DNA of 64,000 bases from Ignavibacteria bacterium (GTDB lineage: Bacteria > Bacteroidota > Ignavibacteria > Kapaibacteriales > Kapaibacteriaceae): contig CANMBE010000001.1 in the NCBI GenBank assembly GCA_947495975.1, forward strand, positions 1 through 64,000, read 5' to 3'. Under the pieces are notes generated by a model. That model made no database searches. It was given only the letters and a program-made list of their open reading frames with translations, and was not told where the DNA came from. Below are positions 20,159 through 30,756 of this stretch, piece by piece; position 1 is the stretch's first letter; the number at the start of each line of letters is the position of its first letter. A program made the translations under genes and the position numbers.

Positions 20159-20764
20159 ATGAACCAACGAAATGCTATGTGCATGCTTGTGGGTATCTCC
20201 GCATTCTTAGCCATAACACCATACTCGTTTGCTGGCGGCGATCTACTGGACCGTTTTCAGGCGCAATTCCGCTCAGCGCATACTATTCGGTGCACATTCA
20301 CAAATGCCTTTGGCGCAGCGGGCACCATCGTAGCTAAGCGTGGGGGCATGTATTGCGTAACGATACCTGATCGAATCATCGTTAGCAACGGCAAGACCGT
20401 CTGGAGTGCTACTACGTCTGCAAAGAGTGTGATCATGAATACCTACAAGGAAAAGTCAAATGACCTGTCGCTCGAGAAGGTCTTCTTTGAGATAATCAAC
20501 ATCTACAGGGCTCAGATCGTAGAGACGAAGGGTAATGGTGGGACCATTCGCCTGACGCCACAAGATTCTCGCACTGTAATAGCAGGCGTTACAAAGGCCG
20601 AGGTTACACTCGATGCTAGTATTCGGGTAACACGCATAGTACTGACAGAGAACGGCACTACAACAGTTTATACCGTCTCCAAGATGGCCATGAATCCCAA
20701 GGTACATGCATCAACTTTTACCTTTTCGCCTCCGATGGGCTGGGAACTGATCGATCTTCGATAG
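20159..20764 (+). CDS. lolA: outer membrane lipoprotein carrier protein LolA family
   Basis: LolA-like 'DLLDRFQAQFRSAHTIRCTFTN...ISNGKTVWSATTSAKSVIMN'. Confidence 0.8.
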   Translation: MNQRNAMCMLVGISAFLAITPYSFAGGDLLDRFQAQFRSAHTIRCTFTNAFGAAGTIVAKRGGMYCVTIPDRIIVSNGKTVWSATTSAKSVIMNTYKEKSNDLSLEKVFFEIINIYRAQIVETKGNGGTIRLTPQDSRTVIAGVTKAEVTLDASIRVTRIVLTENGTTTVYTVSKMAMNPKVHASTFTFSPPMGWELIDLR

Positions 20765-20771
20765 TCGAACA

Positions 20772-20807
20772 AAAAAAAGAGGCAGGACCTACGTCCTGCC
20801 TCTTTTT
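20772..20807. terminator. bidirectional intrinsic terminator between convergent genes
   Basis: AAAAAAGAGGCAGGAC-CTAC-GTCCTGCCTCTTTTT perfect hairpin with flanking A/T tracts. Confidence 0.92.
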
Positions 20808-20831
20808 ATGTAGATGCCTATTGAAGGGCGA

Positions 20832-23800
20832 TTATCTTAGAACCACTACTTGTTGCGAAGCTACGAAGCTCGCAGAGGTGAGTGTTACGTTGTAAACGCC
20901 TGCAGTGAGATGTAGATCCGAAGCGCTGAGTGAAACGCGGTGAGTACCGGCATCAACACTCTCGTTTACGAGAACCGAAATTTCACGACCCATAAGGTCT
21001 GTAAGAACAATGCGGACGTTCTGCGAAGCAGGCACTGTGTATGAGAATGATGCTGCATCAAACGTTGGATTAGGTGTTGCACTAGAGAATACAAATCCTC
21101 CGCTTACAACTTCACCAGTAACACCGTTTGTGATAGAAGCAAGTGCGTTGCGCGATGTATCGGCACCACAATTGTTTGAAACGATACAGAAGTACGTTCC
21201 AGCATCACTCATTTTAGCGCGGTCTACAGTGTATGTAGCACCTGTTGCTCCTGTGATAGCCACATTTTTGAGGTACCACTGGTACGTTACAACTGCGGTG
21301 CCTGTAACTGTAACAGTAAACTTGATTTGATCATTGTCGAACACCGCAACGTCTGTAGGCTGAGTTGCAACCTTAACGCCCGTGTTAACAACTACATCAA
21401 CTGTAACTGATGTTGCACGTCCACAAGAGTTCGAGGCTGTAACGGAGTATGTACCTGCATCTGCAAGTGTAACGTTAGAGCGCGTAAACGTGGCTGTTGT
21501 TGCACCCGGGATTGCCGTTGTGCCCTTATTCCATTGATACGCGATATTGTCTCCGCCCGATACAGTTGAGATAGTGAGAACTGCTCCTTCACAAACTGTT
21601 GCGCCTTCTGGTTGTGTTGTGATGGAAGGATTAACTCCTACGCGGACATCAATCACGTTCGACATGAACGTAAAGGTTGTTCCCGTATATGACACTACAC
21701 AATGATATGCGCCATCGTCAGCAGTCGAAGCATTGCTAACCATGATCACTTTAGAATTTGCTCCACTCGTGAGAGCGCCATTGGTAAGCATCGTCCCATT
21801 CTTGAACCACTGGAATGATGCTGTGGATCCGGGCAGGCTAGATGGGAATGCGGCACATTCGAGGCTCAAACGTCCGTTATTACATACTGCAGGTGTGTTG
21901 TTCGAAGCAACAACAAGCGGGATGAAGAGCCGAGCAATCTTAGACGTAGCTCCACCGCAGAACCCTGTTACGCTAAGGACGTATGCGTCCATGGTGTCTA
22001 GAGCTGTTACGTTGCGAATGGTCAGGATCGAAGAATTGGCACCAGTGATGTTGCCATTGTCCTTTACGAGCGTGTCGCTGTACGAACTCGTACTTGGATT
22101 CCAGAAGCGCTTCTTCCACTGATATGATGGAACGAATGTATCTGGACCACCAATGGCTTCAACTTCAGCCTCAAGGCTTGCCGTTCCGCCAATCGCAACT
22201 GGTTGCGATACTGGATGCGTTGTGATGCTTGTAGTACGAACAACGATAATCGAAGCGCCGCCAGACAATTGCTGGACGAAATTGGTTCCGTCATTTGCCT
22301 TTACAAGACAGGTATATACTCCTGACGAACCAAAGTCCGTATTGCTAAGAACAAAGATGTTGCCAATCTGGCCAACAAGCTCAACGCCGTCCTTGTACCA
22401 CTGATAGGTAGTTACAGCGCCAATCGTTACATCTGCAATGCAGATGAGTGTATCTCTGCCACCGAGACAGACATAGGCACTCGCCGGTTCGCGAACAATG
22501 CGAATGATTGGCTTGATTTCGTCGGCGCCCATGTACGGCTTCGTTCGTGTCATACCATCATAATCCGTTGGCACTTCAGCGAACGTAGTTGCCGTACCCC
22601 AAAGTTGCGGTTGGATTGATAGAAGGTGAAGGTCTGATCCACCAACAAAGTTTACAGCAATCGAAGTTGAGTTTTGATCACGACCTGAAGTAGCCCGCCA
22701 ATTTGTAAGCGGGTTACCTACAGTATTGCGTGCAACAGCTACTCCACCCCAGTTTACGAGGTTAAGTCCGGTCGTCATGAGGTTGTTGAAGTCACCCGTG
22801 CGAATCGGATTTGGAACAGGTGATGTGTGCCACATTGAAAATCCACCATTTGAGCCAGTGCCAAAGTTGTGGAACACGTTGTTGATCAGATCAATCTGTC
22901 CGCCAACTACAGCCAATGGAGCGTACAAGGCGCTGCTCGTTGTACCAGTACCCGTGATATTAATCGAGTTATGAATAACACGATTAGCTGGGGTATTCGA
23001 CTCAATCCACATACCTAGTGTTTGTGTTGTACCAGAAACCGATACCATGTTGTTTGCAACAAGGAGATCACGTGTGTTCTGCATAACGACACCATTACTC
23101 AAACCAGTGGTTTGAACAGCATTCACGCGGTTATTGCGGAATGTTCCACCTAGGATGCCTGACAAAGAGATCCCCTGTGATGAGGTATTGCAATCGCATG
23201 TTGTCACAGTGTTGTTGTTTATCTGCGGAGCAGATGCGTTGTTTACTGTGAACGAATTGATTGAGGTTTCAACTGTGTTGCCAGTCACAACAACACCAGA
23301 ACCAGATGTTTGGACAAAGAATCCATTGCGGAAGCGGCGGAAGGTAGCACCGTTAATAACAACTGTTGAGCTGCTTGTTGAGAGGAGCTGAACTCCACTC
23401 GTAACACCAACAGTAGTTGCAAAAGCAGCAGGACCTTCAAACGTGCCACCGTCTATGCGGATGTTGTTGCCGTGGTTGGCAGAGAATACCGCATTGTTTG
23501 ATGTGGAACCGTCCATTACTCGTACAACAAGGTTGCGAAGAGTAACATTCGATGCGCCATCAGCAAAACCAATCACTGTGTGAATGTCTGCAGTTCCATA
23601 CACGTTTGTTGTAGGCCATACCATCGATGAAATCGATACATCATCGTTTGCACGACGTGAAATCTGAACACGGCCAGATGTAGCATCAATTGATGGAACC
23701 CAAACTTCTTCATTGTAAAGCCCAGCAAACACTGTAACGTCTGTGTTACCCGAAATGCCCGAAATGGCCAGATGGCGGAACATTGAATAGAAATCAGCGA

Positions 23801-24932
23801 AAACGCCTGGGTTTCCATTTTGTCCAATTGCAAGCGCACCGGAAACGCGCGGAGCAACCCATGATGTGAGCTTGTCATTATTTGGGTTGATATCAGCAGC
23901 ACCGTTTGGTGAAAGCGTTCCAACAACGATTGTATTAAACGAGTTAGCGTCAAATGAGCGCGTGCCAAGTGTGATTGTTGCTTCTGCACCGGGTGCAAGT
24001 GCTGGCTGCGGATAGTAACGAATTGCTGTTTGAGTTAGACCGTTTATAGTCCAATTGATCACAGCAGAGTCGAGATTATTTGTTCCCCAGTTCCGAACAC
24101 GAACCTGAATTGTCTGAGGTGCTGTTGAAAGGAATTTCGCTGTTGGCGAAATCAAAGAGAGTATGCCCGCATCATTGTTCAGCGCTGGTGCCTGACGTAG
24201 CCAAAAAGCATACGTTGTTCCCGTTGCAGGAACTGAATTCTCTGCCATCATTGAATTTTGTGCGGTTGTATTCCATGTTGGTGTATTCCACGTGTTTGCG
24301 TAGAAGTTCACACTTGGAGACCAGACTACGTTGTTCGCACCAAGGCCTGTTTGAACAATCACAGGGCTGTTTACAACTTGCGAGCCGTATACGATTTCCA
24401 TGCGGCTGCCATTAGCAGTTGCATTTGCTTCATAAATACGGATCTGGAAATTGAACAGGTCGCGTCCAATGTTATCAGTATAACGACGCGTTGCATTGCG
24501 CCATTGGAATGTTGCAACACGGTTTGGAGCTACACCGCTCGATGCCCATGTTACATCTCCGCCTGACGCACCCGTTAGCTGATTTCCAAAAGCGGAAACC
24601 ACGCCCGTAGCTGTGCCCGACGTTAAGAGGGGGCTAAGTGCATTTGCTGCAAGACCGGCACCGAAGGTTACCCAACCGTTGCCACCTACATAGACGTTCG
24701 ATTGCAGAACGCCACCATAGCTGAATTGAAACGGTAGTGTTACCAATGTATCAGCCAACGAATACCAATTTGGGCTCGCTGCTGAAAAAATGGGAATTCC
24801 ACCTGTGAGTCCTGTGTACGTTCCTGCGACTACGCCAACCGAACGGTTGGCTGGATTCGCCTGCACCGAGGATACCCCGATCAGTACGAACGCCGCAAGC
24901 AACGCAACAAATGATGTAACGTTGCGAAGCAT
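20832..24932 (-). CDS. large secreted protein: right-handed parallel beta-helix region + multiple Ig-like domains + T9SS C-terminal sorting domain
   Basis: Signal peptide 'MLRNVTSFVALLAAFVLIGVSSVQA'; repetitive beta-helix 'NNTVTTCDCNTSSQGISLSGILGGTFRNNRVNAV'; Ig repeats 'YQWYKDGVEL...VYTCLVKAND'; C-term 'AGVYNVTLTSASFVASQQVVVLR'. Confidence 0.85.
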   Translation of the reverse strand: MLRNVTSFVALLAAFVLIGVSSVQANPANRSVGVVAGTYTGLTGGIPIFSAASPNWYSLADTLVTLPFQFSYGGVLQSNVYVGGNGWVTFGAGLAANALSPLLTSGTATGVVSAFGNQLTGASGGDVTWASSGVAPNRVATFQWRNATRRYTDNIGRDLFNFQIRIYEANATANGSRMEIVYGSQVVNSPVIVQTGLGANNVVWSPSVNFYANTWNTPTWNTTAQNSMMAENSVPATGTTYAFWLRQAPALNNDAGILSLISPTAKFLSTAPQTIQVRVRNWGTNNLDSAVINWTINGLTQTAIRYYPQPALAPGAEATITLGTRSFDANSFNTIVVGTLSPNGAADINPNNDKLTSWVAPRVSGALAIGQNGNPGVFADFYSMFRHLAISGISGNTDVTVFAGLYNEEVWVPSIDATSGRVQISRRANDDVSISSMVWPTTNVYGTADIHTVIGFADGASNVTLRNLVVRVMDGSTSNNAVFSANHGNNIRIDGGTFEGPAAFATTVGVTSGVQLLSTSSSTVVINGATFRRFRNGFFVQTSGSGVVVTGNTVETSINSFTVNNASAPQINNNTVTTCDCNTSSQGISLSGILGGTFRNNRVNAVQTTGLSNGVVMQNTRDLLVANNMVSVSGTTQTLGMWIESNTPANRVIHNSINITGTGTTSSALYAPLAVVGGQIDLINNVFHNFGTGSNGGFSMWHTSPVPNPIRTGDFNNLMTTGLNLVNWGGVAVARNTVGNPLTNWRATSGRDQNSTSIAVNFVGGSDLHLLSIQPQLWGTATTFAEVPTDYDGMTRTKPYMGADEIKPIIRIVREPASAYVCLGGRDTLICIADVTIGAVTTYQWYKDGVELVGQIGNIFVLSNTDFGSSGVYTCLVKANDGTNFVQQLSGGASIIVVRTTSITTHPVSQPVAIGGTASLEAEVEAIGGPDTFVPSYQWKKRFWNPSTSSYSDTLVKDNGNITGANSSILTIRNVTALDTMDAYVLSVTGFCGGATSKIARLFIPLVVASNNTPAVCNNGRLSLECAAFPSSLPGSTASFQWFKNGTMLTNGALTSGANSKVIMVSNASTADDGAYHCVVSYTGTTFTFMSNVIDVRVGVNPSITTQPEGATVCEGAVLTISTVSGGDNIAYQWNKGTTAIPGATTATFTRSNVTLADAGTYSVTASNSCGRATSVTVDVVVNTGVKVATQPTDVAVFDNDQIKFTVTVTGTAVVTYQWYLKNVAITGATGATYTVDRAKMSDAGTYFCIVSNNCGADTSRNALASITNGVTGEVVSGGFVFSSATPNPTFDAASFSYTVPASQNVRIVLTDLMGREISVLVNESVDAGTHRVSLSASDLHLTAGVYNVTLTSASFVASQQVVVLR

Positions 24933-25172
24933 AGCTCCTCCACTTGTTATAAGAGAATGTCGATTTGTTTTGTTCATGTTTTTAGGTGCGGACGCGCCTC
25001 GCCCGTGATATTGTGACCTGTTAAAATAGCCAACCCTACACTAACAAACAACCTTACGGCATTTATGTAGATGCTGGCACCACGTAGCAACCATGCCTAG
25101 TGTAAAGAGATCTTCACATTACTAGGTTAAGACACGTGCCTTTAGGGATCTAGCAAATTACGCACCAAATTT

Positions 25173-27626
25173 TTATTTAGCGTACGGACGAGCCAAATCC
25201 CGCTTCCAAGGCTCAAGTGTCATCGTAGAAACAACTTCTCGAATAAGTTCACGGAATCGCGGCTGCTCTGTCAAATATGCCAATGTGCCCTGCGCAACAC
25301 CACAAAGTCGATTATTGGTGCTCCATAATGCCTGAAGTATGTTCCTCGCCCCATCATTGGTTAACAAAGCAAGTCTGCGTATCGCCCCCATTGCGTTTTG
25401 GCGGACAATAAACTCCCAGCCAGAACCGCAGAGATCCGACAATTCCTCCAACGCCGCCGTACTGCCGTCCGCGGCCTCAATCTCCAGACGGGCTATCCGA
25501 ATTCGCTCATGAGGACCCTGAACATTGCGGATTCTAGAGAGATATGACTTCTTTTCTGTTGGAAATGAGCGTATGAGCTTCATAAACGCGGACTGGATCA
25601 CTGCATACGACGAATCTTCGAGGAGGGCTTCGCAAGCCCCCTTTAATTGACTAGGAATAATAGAAAGTCCATGAACGGATGCGGATCTCACCTCAACGGC
25701 CGGATCCTTCATTCCACGTTCCACGGTCTTCCAGGCGCGTGTTGCTCCGGCGAGTGCCATCTCAATGGCCTGATTTACTGCCTCACTGCGCATAGCGTGG
25801 AACTTCTCTTGATCCATAACTACTTCTACCATATCGAGACGGTCTTGAATACGAGTGGTATCGCCCCGAAACGTCTCAAAAGCGTCGTAACGGTCTATCA
25901 TATGAGCAGCAAACTTCATTTGAGACACCCGTGCCTCCCACGAACGCTGAAATGTCATACGCTTGAGAATGTTCGATCCTGGGTCAAAAAGCACAAAAGC
26001 TGGTGTCTTTTTAGCACCATTCGGAATTTCTACCAGCGTCCGTTGCGAATTCATGTCCAGCCGAACGGAATCTTTTGTTCGATCTGTATAGTGCACTTCA
26101 ACAACAACGGGCATTCGGAACAGACCCGTGAGGTTGTCGATGTTATGAATTTGCTCTATATCCACCACGGTAGTGGCAGAAACGCCGCGTTCGGTGGTTT
26201 GAGCGCCCGTTCGGGTATTGACGCGGAAATGTGGTTCGCCCCCTTTATATAACCACTGGTCAAAGAACCAATCAGGTGAGATCCCAAGCGTATCCTGAAA
26301 AGCTAGGTAGAGATCATTTGTCTCAACTGTATGAAATGCGTGAGTGCGAAGGTAGTGCTGTATAACACGTCTCACGGAGGAATCTCCAAACGTGTAGCGC
26401 ATCATGTCAATAACGCTAGCCCCTTTAGGATAAATTCTCGCTGTTCCACTTGAAGGATGAACAATTGGCAGCCTGTCTTGCTCTCCCGCTGCCAAAGCTG
26501 CATTGTGCATTCCACGCCTGCTCCACTCATACGCATCCTCACCCGACGTAATGCGCGTAAAAAGGTGTGGGTAGAATGTTGCGAAACTCTCTTGTAGCCA
26601 GATAGATTTTGCACTCCTCCCAGTGATCAGGTCCCCAAACCACTGATGCGTTAACTCGTGAACGTTAACGTTTATATATGACCGGTCTAGCCATCCGCGC
26701 GAATCAGTGTAGAAAAAATCCCCAAAGACAGTTGCAGTTGTATTCTCCATTGCACCAAAAATGAAGTCAGCCACAGGCACCTGACTATATGACTCCCATG
26801 GATAGGCAACGCCAATCTCTCGCTCCAGAAAGTCCATAGCCTCTACACTCATTCTATATGTTGGCTCAATTCGATCTGGGTGGTCAGGATATGAATACAG
26901 GTAAAGGGGCACTCCACTCGCAGATCTTTTGGATGTAATCGAATATTCACCGATTGCCAACATGAGGAGATAGCTTGAATGCGGCTTGGTCATGGAATAA
27001 TTCCATGTCTTGGAACCATCACCATTAACAACTACCTCTCCTCTGGTTCCATTTGATAAAACAGCGTAGGCAGAGTCGAACGTTGTTGATGTCTGGGTAA
27101 TCATCTTATCGTTCATCTCATCATACATCGGAATCCAGTGGCGGTTATCTATTCCCTGACCCTGGGTCCAAATCTGCTTGCGCATCCGCTTCGATGGATC
27201 ATTCCAACCAATGAAATAGATTCCTTTGCGTGGATTTGCCTCATATATAAACGTGATGGAATCTTGGACATCCCATCTCAGAGCAGCATCGCAATACACG
27301 ATTACCGATGTGTCCGTAGACTGAGTCCTTACAGGCTTTCCTCCAAGCGTTGCCTGGAGAATTCTCATCTTCATGGCATCAAACACAATCGAATCCGTTC
27401 GCTCGCGAAGAGCACGAAACACGTGTGTTACCTTACCCTTGACGAGACCCTTTTCAGGCTCAAACCGAACATCAAGCGACATCCGCAACATGTCCACGGG
27501 ATGTTCGCGCGGCTCACTTCCCGGAGCATCAACGTGCGTAGATGTGTGAACAAAAGTGGCTTGCGCTAGCGTCATGACTGGCGTAAGAAGCAAGAGTAAA
27601 CAGAAGATGAATCTCATAGGCTGCAA
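25173..27626 (-). CDS. M1 family metallopeptidase (aminopeptidase) with C-terminal HEAT-like region
   Basis: 'VHELTHQWFGD' (HExxH) + 'WLQESFATF' ; 'GAMENTTATVFGD'. Confidence 0.95.
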   Translation of the reverse strand: MQPMRFIFCLLLLLTPVMTLAQATFVHTSTHVDAPGSEPREHPVDMLRMSLDVRFEPEKGLVKGKVTHVFRALRERTDSIVFDAMKMRILQATLGGKPVRTQSTDTSVIVYCDAALRWDVQDSITFIYEANPRKGIYFIGWNDPSKRMRKQIWTQGQGIDNRHWIPMYDEMNDKMITQTSTTFDSAYAVLSNGTRGEVVVNGDGSKTWNYSMTKPHSSYLLMLAIGEYSITSKRSASGVPLYLYSYPDHPDRIEPTYRMSVEAMDFLEREIGVAYPWESYSQVPVADFIFGAMENTTATVFGDFFYTDSRGWLDRSYINVNVHELTHQWFGDLITGRSAKSIWLQESFATFYPHLFTRITSGEDAYEWSRRGMHNAALAAGEQDRLPIVHPSSGTARIYPKGASVIDMMRYTFGDSSVRRVIQHYLRTHAFHTVETNDLYLAFQDTLGISPDWFFDQWLYKGGEPHFRVNTRTGAQTTERGVSATTVVDIEQIHNIDNLTGLFRMPVVVEVHYTDRTKDSVRLDMNSQRTLVEIPNGAKKTPAFVLFDPGSNILKRMTFQRSWEARVSQMKFAAHMIDRYDAFETFRGDTTRIQDRLDMVEVVMDQEKFHAMRSEAVNQAIEMALAGATRAWKTVERGMKDPAVEVRSASVHGLSIIPSQLKGACEALLEDSSYAVIQSAFMKLIRSFPTEKKSYLSRIRNVQGPHERIRIARLEIEAADGSTAALEELSDLCGSGWEFIVRQNAMGAIRRLALLTNDGARNILQALWSTNNRLCGVAQGTLAYLTEQPRFRELIREVVSTMTLEPWKRDLARPYAK

Positions 27627-27785
27627 AGATACCTTTCTCGTTTACTATGTTCCACTACACGCTATACACTCACATAAAAACAAGCCGCAATGGACATTGT
27701 AGGCACGTTGACCACAGCATTATCCGATACAACAGTAACAATGAACGTCCGTCTGGGGGCAAACTTGTTTACTACGGACACATCA

Positions 27786-28454
27786 ATGGCCGCTCGCATC
27801 AACACCTCCTTGGCACTCTTTTTTACCGCAATACTCGTGGCATGTGCCGGCAATGACGGTAGAGTTCCGCCCCCTTCATCAACAACTACGAATACTATGA
27901 TGTCTACAACACAACGCAACACGGCCACGCTTGCTGGAGGCTGTTTTTGGTGCATCGAAGCTGTTTATCAATTACTCGATGGCGTTGAGTTGGTAGAGAG
28001 TGGCTATAGCAATGGATCGGTAAAAGACCCTTCCTATAGTGCCGTTTGCACTGGGACTACCGGACACGCCGAGGTGTGTAGGATAACCTATGATCCCCAA
28101 AAGGTAACGTTCGAAGAAATACTGCAGGTGTTCTTTGCTTCTCATGACCCAACAACGCTCAACCGTCAAGGCAATGACGTTGGTACGCAATATCGAAGCG
28201 CTGTCTTCTTTCACAATGCTGATCAAGAGCAGATCGCAAAAGCGTACGTAGCCCAGTTAACCGCCGCTAAGACGTGGGCTAGCCCCATCGTTACCGAGAT
28301 CGCACCGGCTGAGCATTTCTATAAGGCTGAGGATTACCACCAAAACTATTATGCTCAGAACGGCTCTGAACCTTATTGCGCATTTGTTGTGCGCCCTAAG
28401 GTGGAGAAATTTCAGAAGCAGTTCAAGGATAAAATGCGGTCTGACGCTAAATGA
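27786..28454 (+). CDS. msrA: peptide-methionine (S)-S-oxide reductase MsrA, putative lipoprotein
   Basis: 'LAGGCFWCIEAVYQLLDGVELVESGYSNG'; N-term 'LALFFTAILVACAGND' lipobox. Confidence 0.93.
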   Translation: MAARINTSLALFFTAILVACAGNDGRVPPPSSTTTNTMMSTTQRNTATLAGGCFWCIEAVYQLLDGVELVESGYSNGSVKDPSYSAVCTGTTGHAEVCRITYDPQKVTFEEILQVFFASHDPTTLNRQGNDVGTQYRSAVFFHNADQEQIAKAYVAQLTAAKTWASPIVTEIAPAEHFYKAEDYHQNYYAQNGSEPYCAFVVRPKVEKFQKQFKDKMRSDAK

Positions 28455-28503
28455 TCGCGGGGAATGTTTCTGACTAGCAAGAATCGTGCTATTTTCCGCC
28501 TAG

Positions 28504-29076
28504 ATGATTCTCCTCAACGATCTTCTCATTCAGGAACAGGTACTTACAGCCACATTTGCATGTGATGTACAACGCTGCAAAGGGGCTTGTTGCACGCTCC
28601 CTGGTGGAGCAGGAGCCCCGTTACTGGAAGAGGAAATTAAACCACTTCTTTTGGCTGTCCCATCTACGTTGTCCTATCTAAACGAAAAGTCATTAGAATG
28701 GCTTGCCGCTAACGACCCCGTTGAGGGTAAGCGAGGAGATAGGTCTGTGGGGTGCATCGATGACGCTGCATGCGTTTTTGTGTTCTACGAAAAGAACGTT
28801 GCGAAGTGTGCATTAGAGCGGGCATTTCACAATGGAGAATCTGATTTTCGCAAGCCCCTTTCCTGTCATCTCTTTCCCATTCGTGTTGCGAATTTTGGCG
28901 GACCCTATTTGCACTATGAGCAGATAGAAGAATGTGAACCTGGTCGCGAAATGGGCGCAAGACTTGGAATCCCGCTCGTTGAATCGCTCAAGGATCCTCT
29001 CATTCGGGCGTATGGCGAACGCACATACGAACGCATCCGTGCTGCCTCGCGCGGAGAAGATGAGGGTGACGTATGA
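28504..29076 (+). CDS. DUF3109 family (cysteine-cluster) protein
   Basis: 'FACDVQRCKGACCTLPGGAGAPL...PLSCHLFPIRV' Cys pattern. Confidence 0.88.
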   Translation: MILLNDLLIQEQVLTATFACDVQRCKGACCTLPGGAGAPLLEEEIKPLLLAVPSTLSYLNEKSLEWLAANDPVEGKRGDRSVGCIDDAACVFVFYEKNVAKCALERAFHNGESDFRKPLSCHLFPIRVANFGGPYLHYEQIEECEPGREMGARLGIPLVESLKDPLIRAYGERTYERIRAASRGEDEGDV

Positions 29077-30698
29077 AATTGGGACTAAATCTTCAGGTTG
29101 GACTTCAACAGTCACTCACTCCGCAACAGATTCAATATCTCAAGATGCTTCAGTTGCAGCTTCTGCAATTAGAGCAGCATGTTCGTGTTGAGCTTGAGAA
29201 CAACCCGATGCTCGAAGAGGCTCCGGAGTATGAGCCTCAGTCTGCTGGTGAAGATCGTGTAACGGGAGACACCGAAGGGCCAGCTGAGAGCACTGCATAT
29301 GATGCTCCGCCGCCAGGCACTGAGTCCATGGGCACAGAACCTCGCCACGAGTCAATCGAAGCAGCCAGCGAATTCGACCCCAAGGATGCATTCGAGTTCT
29401 ATAAACTCATATGGGGCGAAGATCCATCGAGTGGGCATACGAGCGACACTCGAATGGGTGAGGACGATGATGATGAACCCGTCTTTCAATTCCGTGAGGT
29501 CCAAACACTTGAAGGCGATCTTTTAGAACAGATGCGCTACCTCCAAGTGTCTCTTGAGGAACATCTGTTTGGAGACTACATCATTGGTAACATTGATGAT
29601 GATGGATATCTACGACGTACACTCGACGAACTAATGCAGGAAGTCAACGATCGTTTTGCAGAACACAACCTAGCCCTACACTCCGTTGGTACATCTCGAA
29701 GAGTGCAGGATTATGAGCGAGATATTATTGACGACGTTGATCGAGCATTGAGTCCAATCACAATGCGACAGGCAGAATCAGTTCTGCGAAAAGTACAATC
29801 ACTGGATCCCCCTGGCATTGCTTCACGCAACGTGCAGGAGTGTTTGTTAGCTCAGTTGCGTGCAATTGAAAAACCGAATGCAGCGCACAAGTTGGCAATG
29901 CTCATTCTAACGAAGACGTATGAAGCATTTGCAATGAAGCACTATCACATTATTGAGCGCCAACTTGACGTGACGGAGGACTACCTACGAGAAGCAATTG
30001 ATGTTATTCGGCATCTTACGCCGCGTCCGGGTGGCGGCACGATTGGACCAGAGATAAATACCGTTTCACCAGACTTCACAGTTGAACCAACGGAAGACGG
30101 CACAGACTTCCTTATCACCGTCAATGATTCTCGGCTACCAACATTGCGCGTAAGCAAGGCTTATGAGAATCTAAAGAAGGAAGCTCGCTATCACAAGTTC
30201 AACAAAGAGACGCGAGAGTGGTTGCGCAAGAAGTATGAAGACGCAAAGTTTCTTATGCAGGCAATCCGCCAGCGCAAAGGAACAATGCTTCGAGTCATGA
30301 CGGCCATCATTGGACTACAGAAAGAATTCTTTCTTTATGGGCCTGAACATTTAAAGCCCCTTATCTATCGAGATGTTTCAGAAATAACTGCACTCGATAT
30401 ATCAACGATATGCCGCATCGTAAACGGCAAATATGTCCTCACAACATTTGGCACATTTGAGCTGAAGTATTTCTTTAGCGAAGCGTTGTTGAGCGATGAC
30501 GGTGAGGAAGTATCAACGCGAGTCATCAAGCAGAAGATCAAGGAATTGATCGAAGAAGAGTCCAAGCACAAGCCACTAAGCGATGATAAACTTGGCAAGG
30601 ATCTTAAGAAACTTGGCTACAATGTTGCGCGCCGAACAGTAGCCAAATACCGAGAACAACTCCGTATCCCAGTTGCTCGGTTACGAAGAGAATTATAA
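29073..30698 (+). CDS. rpoN: RNA polymerase sigma-54 factor
   Basis: 'SLTPQQIQYLKMLQL', C-terminal RpoN-box-like 'NVARRTVAKYREQLRIPVARLRREL'; 4-bp overlap with DUF3109 gene. Confidence 0.96.
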   Translation: MKLGLNLQVGLQQSLTPQQIQYLKMLQLQLLQLEQHVRVELENNPMLEEAPEYEPQSAGEDRVTGDTEGPAESTAYDAPPPGTESMGTEPRHESIEAASEFDPKDAFEFYKLIWGEDPSSGHTSDTRMGEDDDDEPVFQFREVQTLEGDLLEQMRYLQVSLEEHLFGDYIIGNIDDDGYLRRTLDELMQEVNDRFAEHNLALHSVGTSRRVQDYERDIIDDVDRALSPITMRQAESVLRKVQSLDPPGIASRNVQECLLAQLRAIEKPNAAHKLAMLILTKTYEAFAMKHYHIIERQLDVTEDYLREAIDVIRHLTPRPGGGTIGPEINTVSPDFTVEPTEDGTDFLITVNDSRLPTLRVSKAYENLKKEARYHKFNKETREWLRKKYEDAKFLMQAIRQRKGTMLRVMTAIIGLQKEFFLYGPEHLKPLIYRDVSEITALDISTICRIVNGKYVLTTFGTFELKYFFSEALLSDDGEEVSTRVIKQKIKELIEEESKHKPLSDDKLGKDLKKLGYNVARRTVAKYREQLRIPVARLRREL

Positions 30699-30756
30699 AC
30701 GTCGCGTTCTATTTGCGTTAACACCAGAAAGTGGCAAAAAGCCAGGAATCGAGTAG

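Noticed and set aside
25647-26252. 201-aa plus-strand ORF inside the M1 peptidase gene
   Set aside because: It lies fully antisense to a clear HExxH peptidase and its protein has low-complexity His/Cys-rich composition typical of shadow frames.
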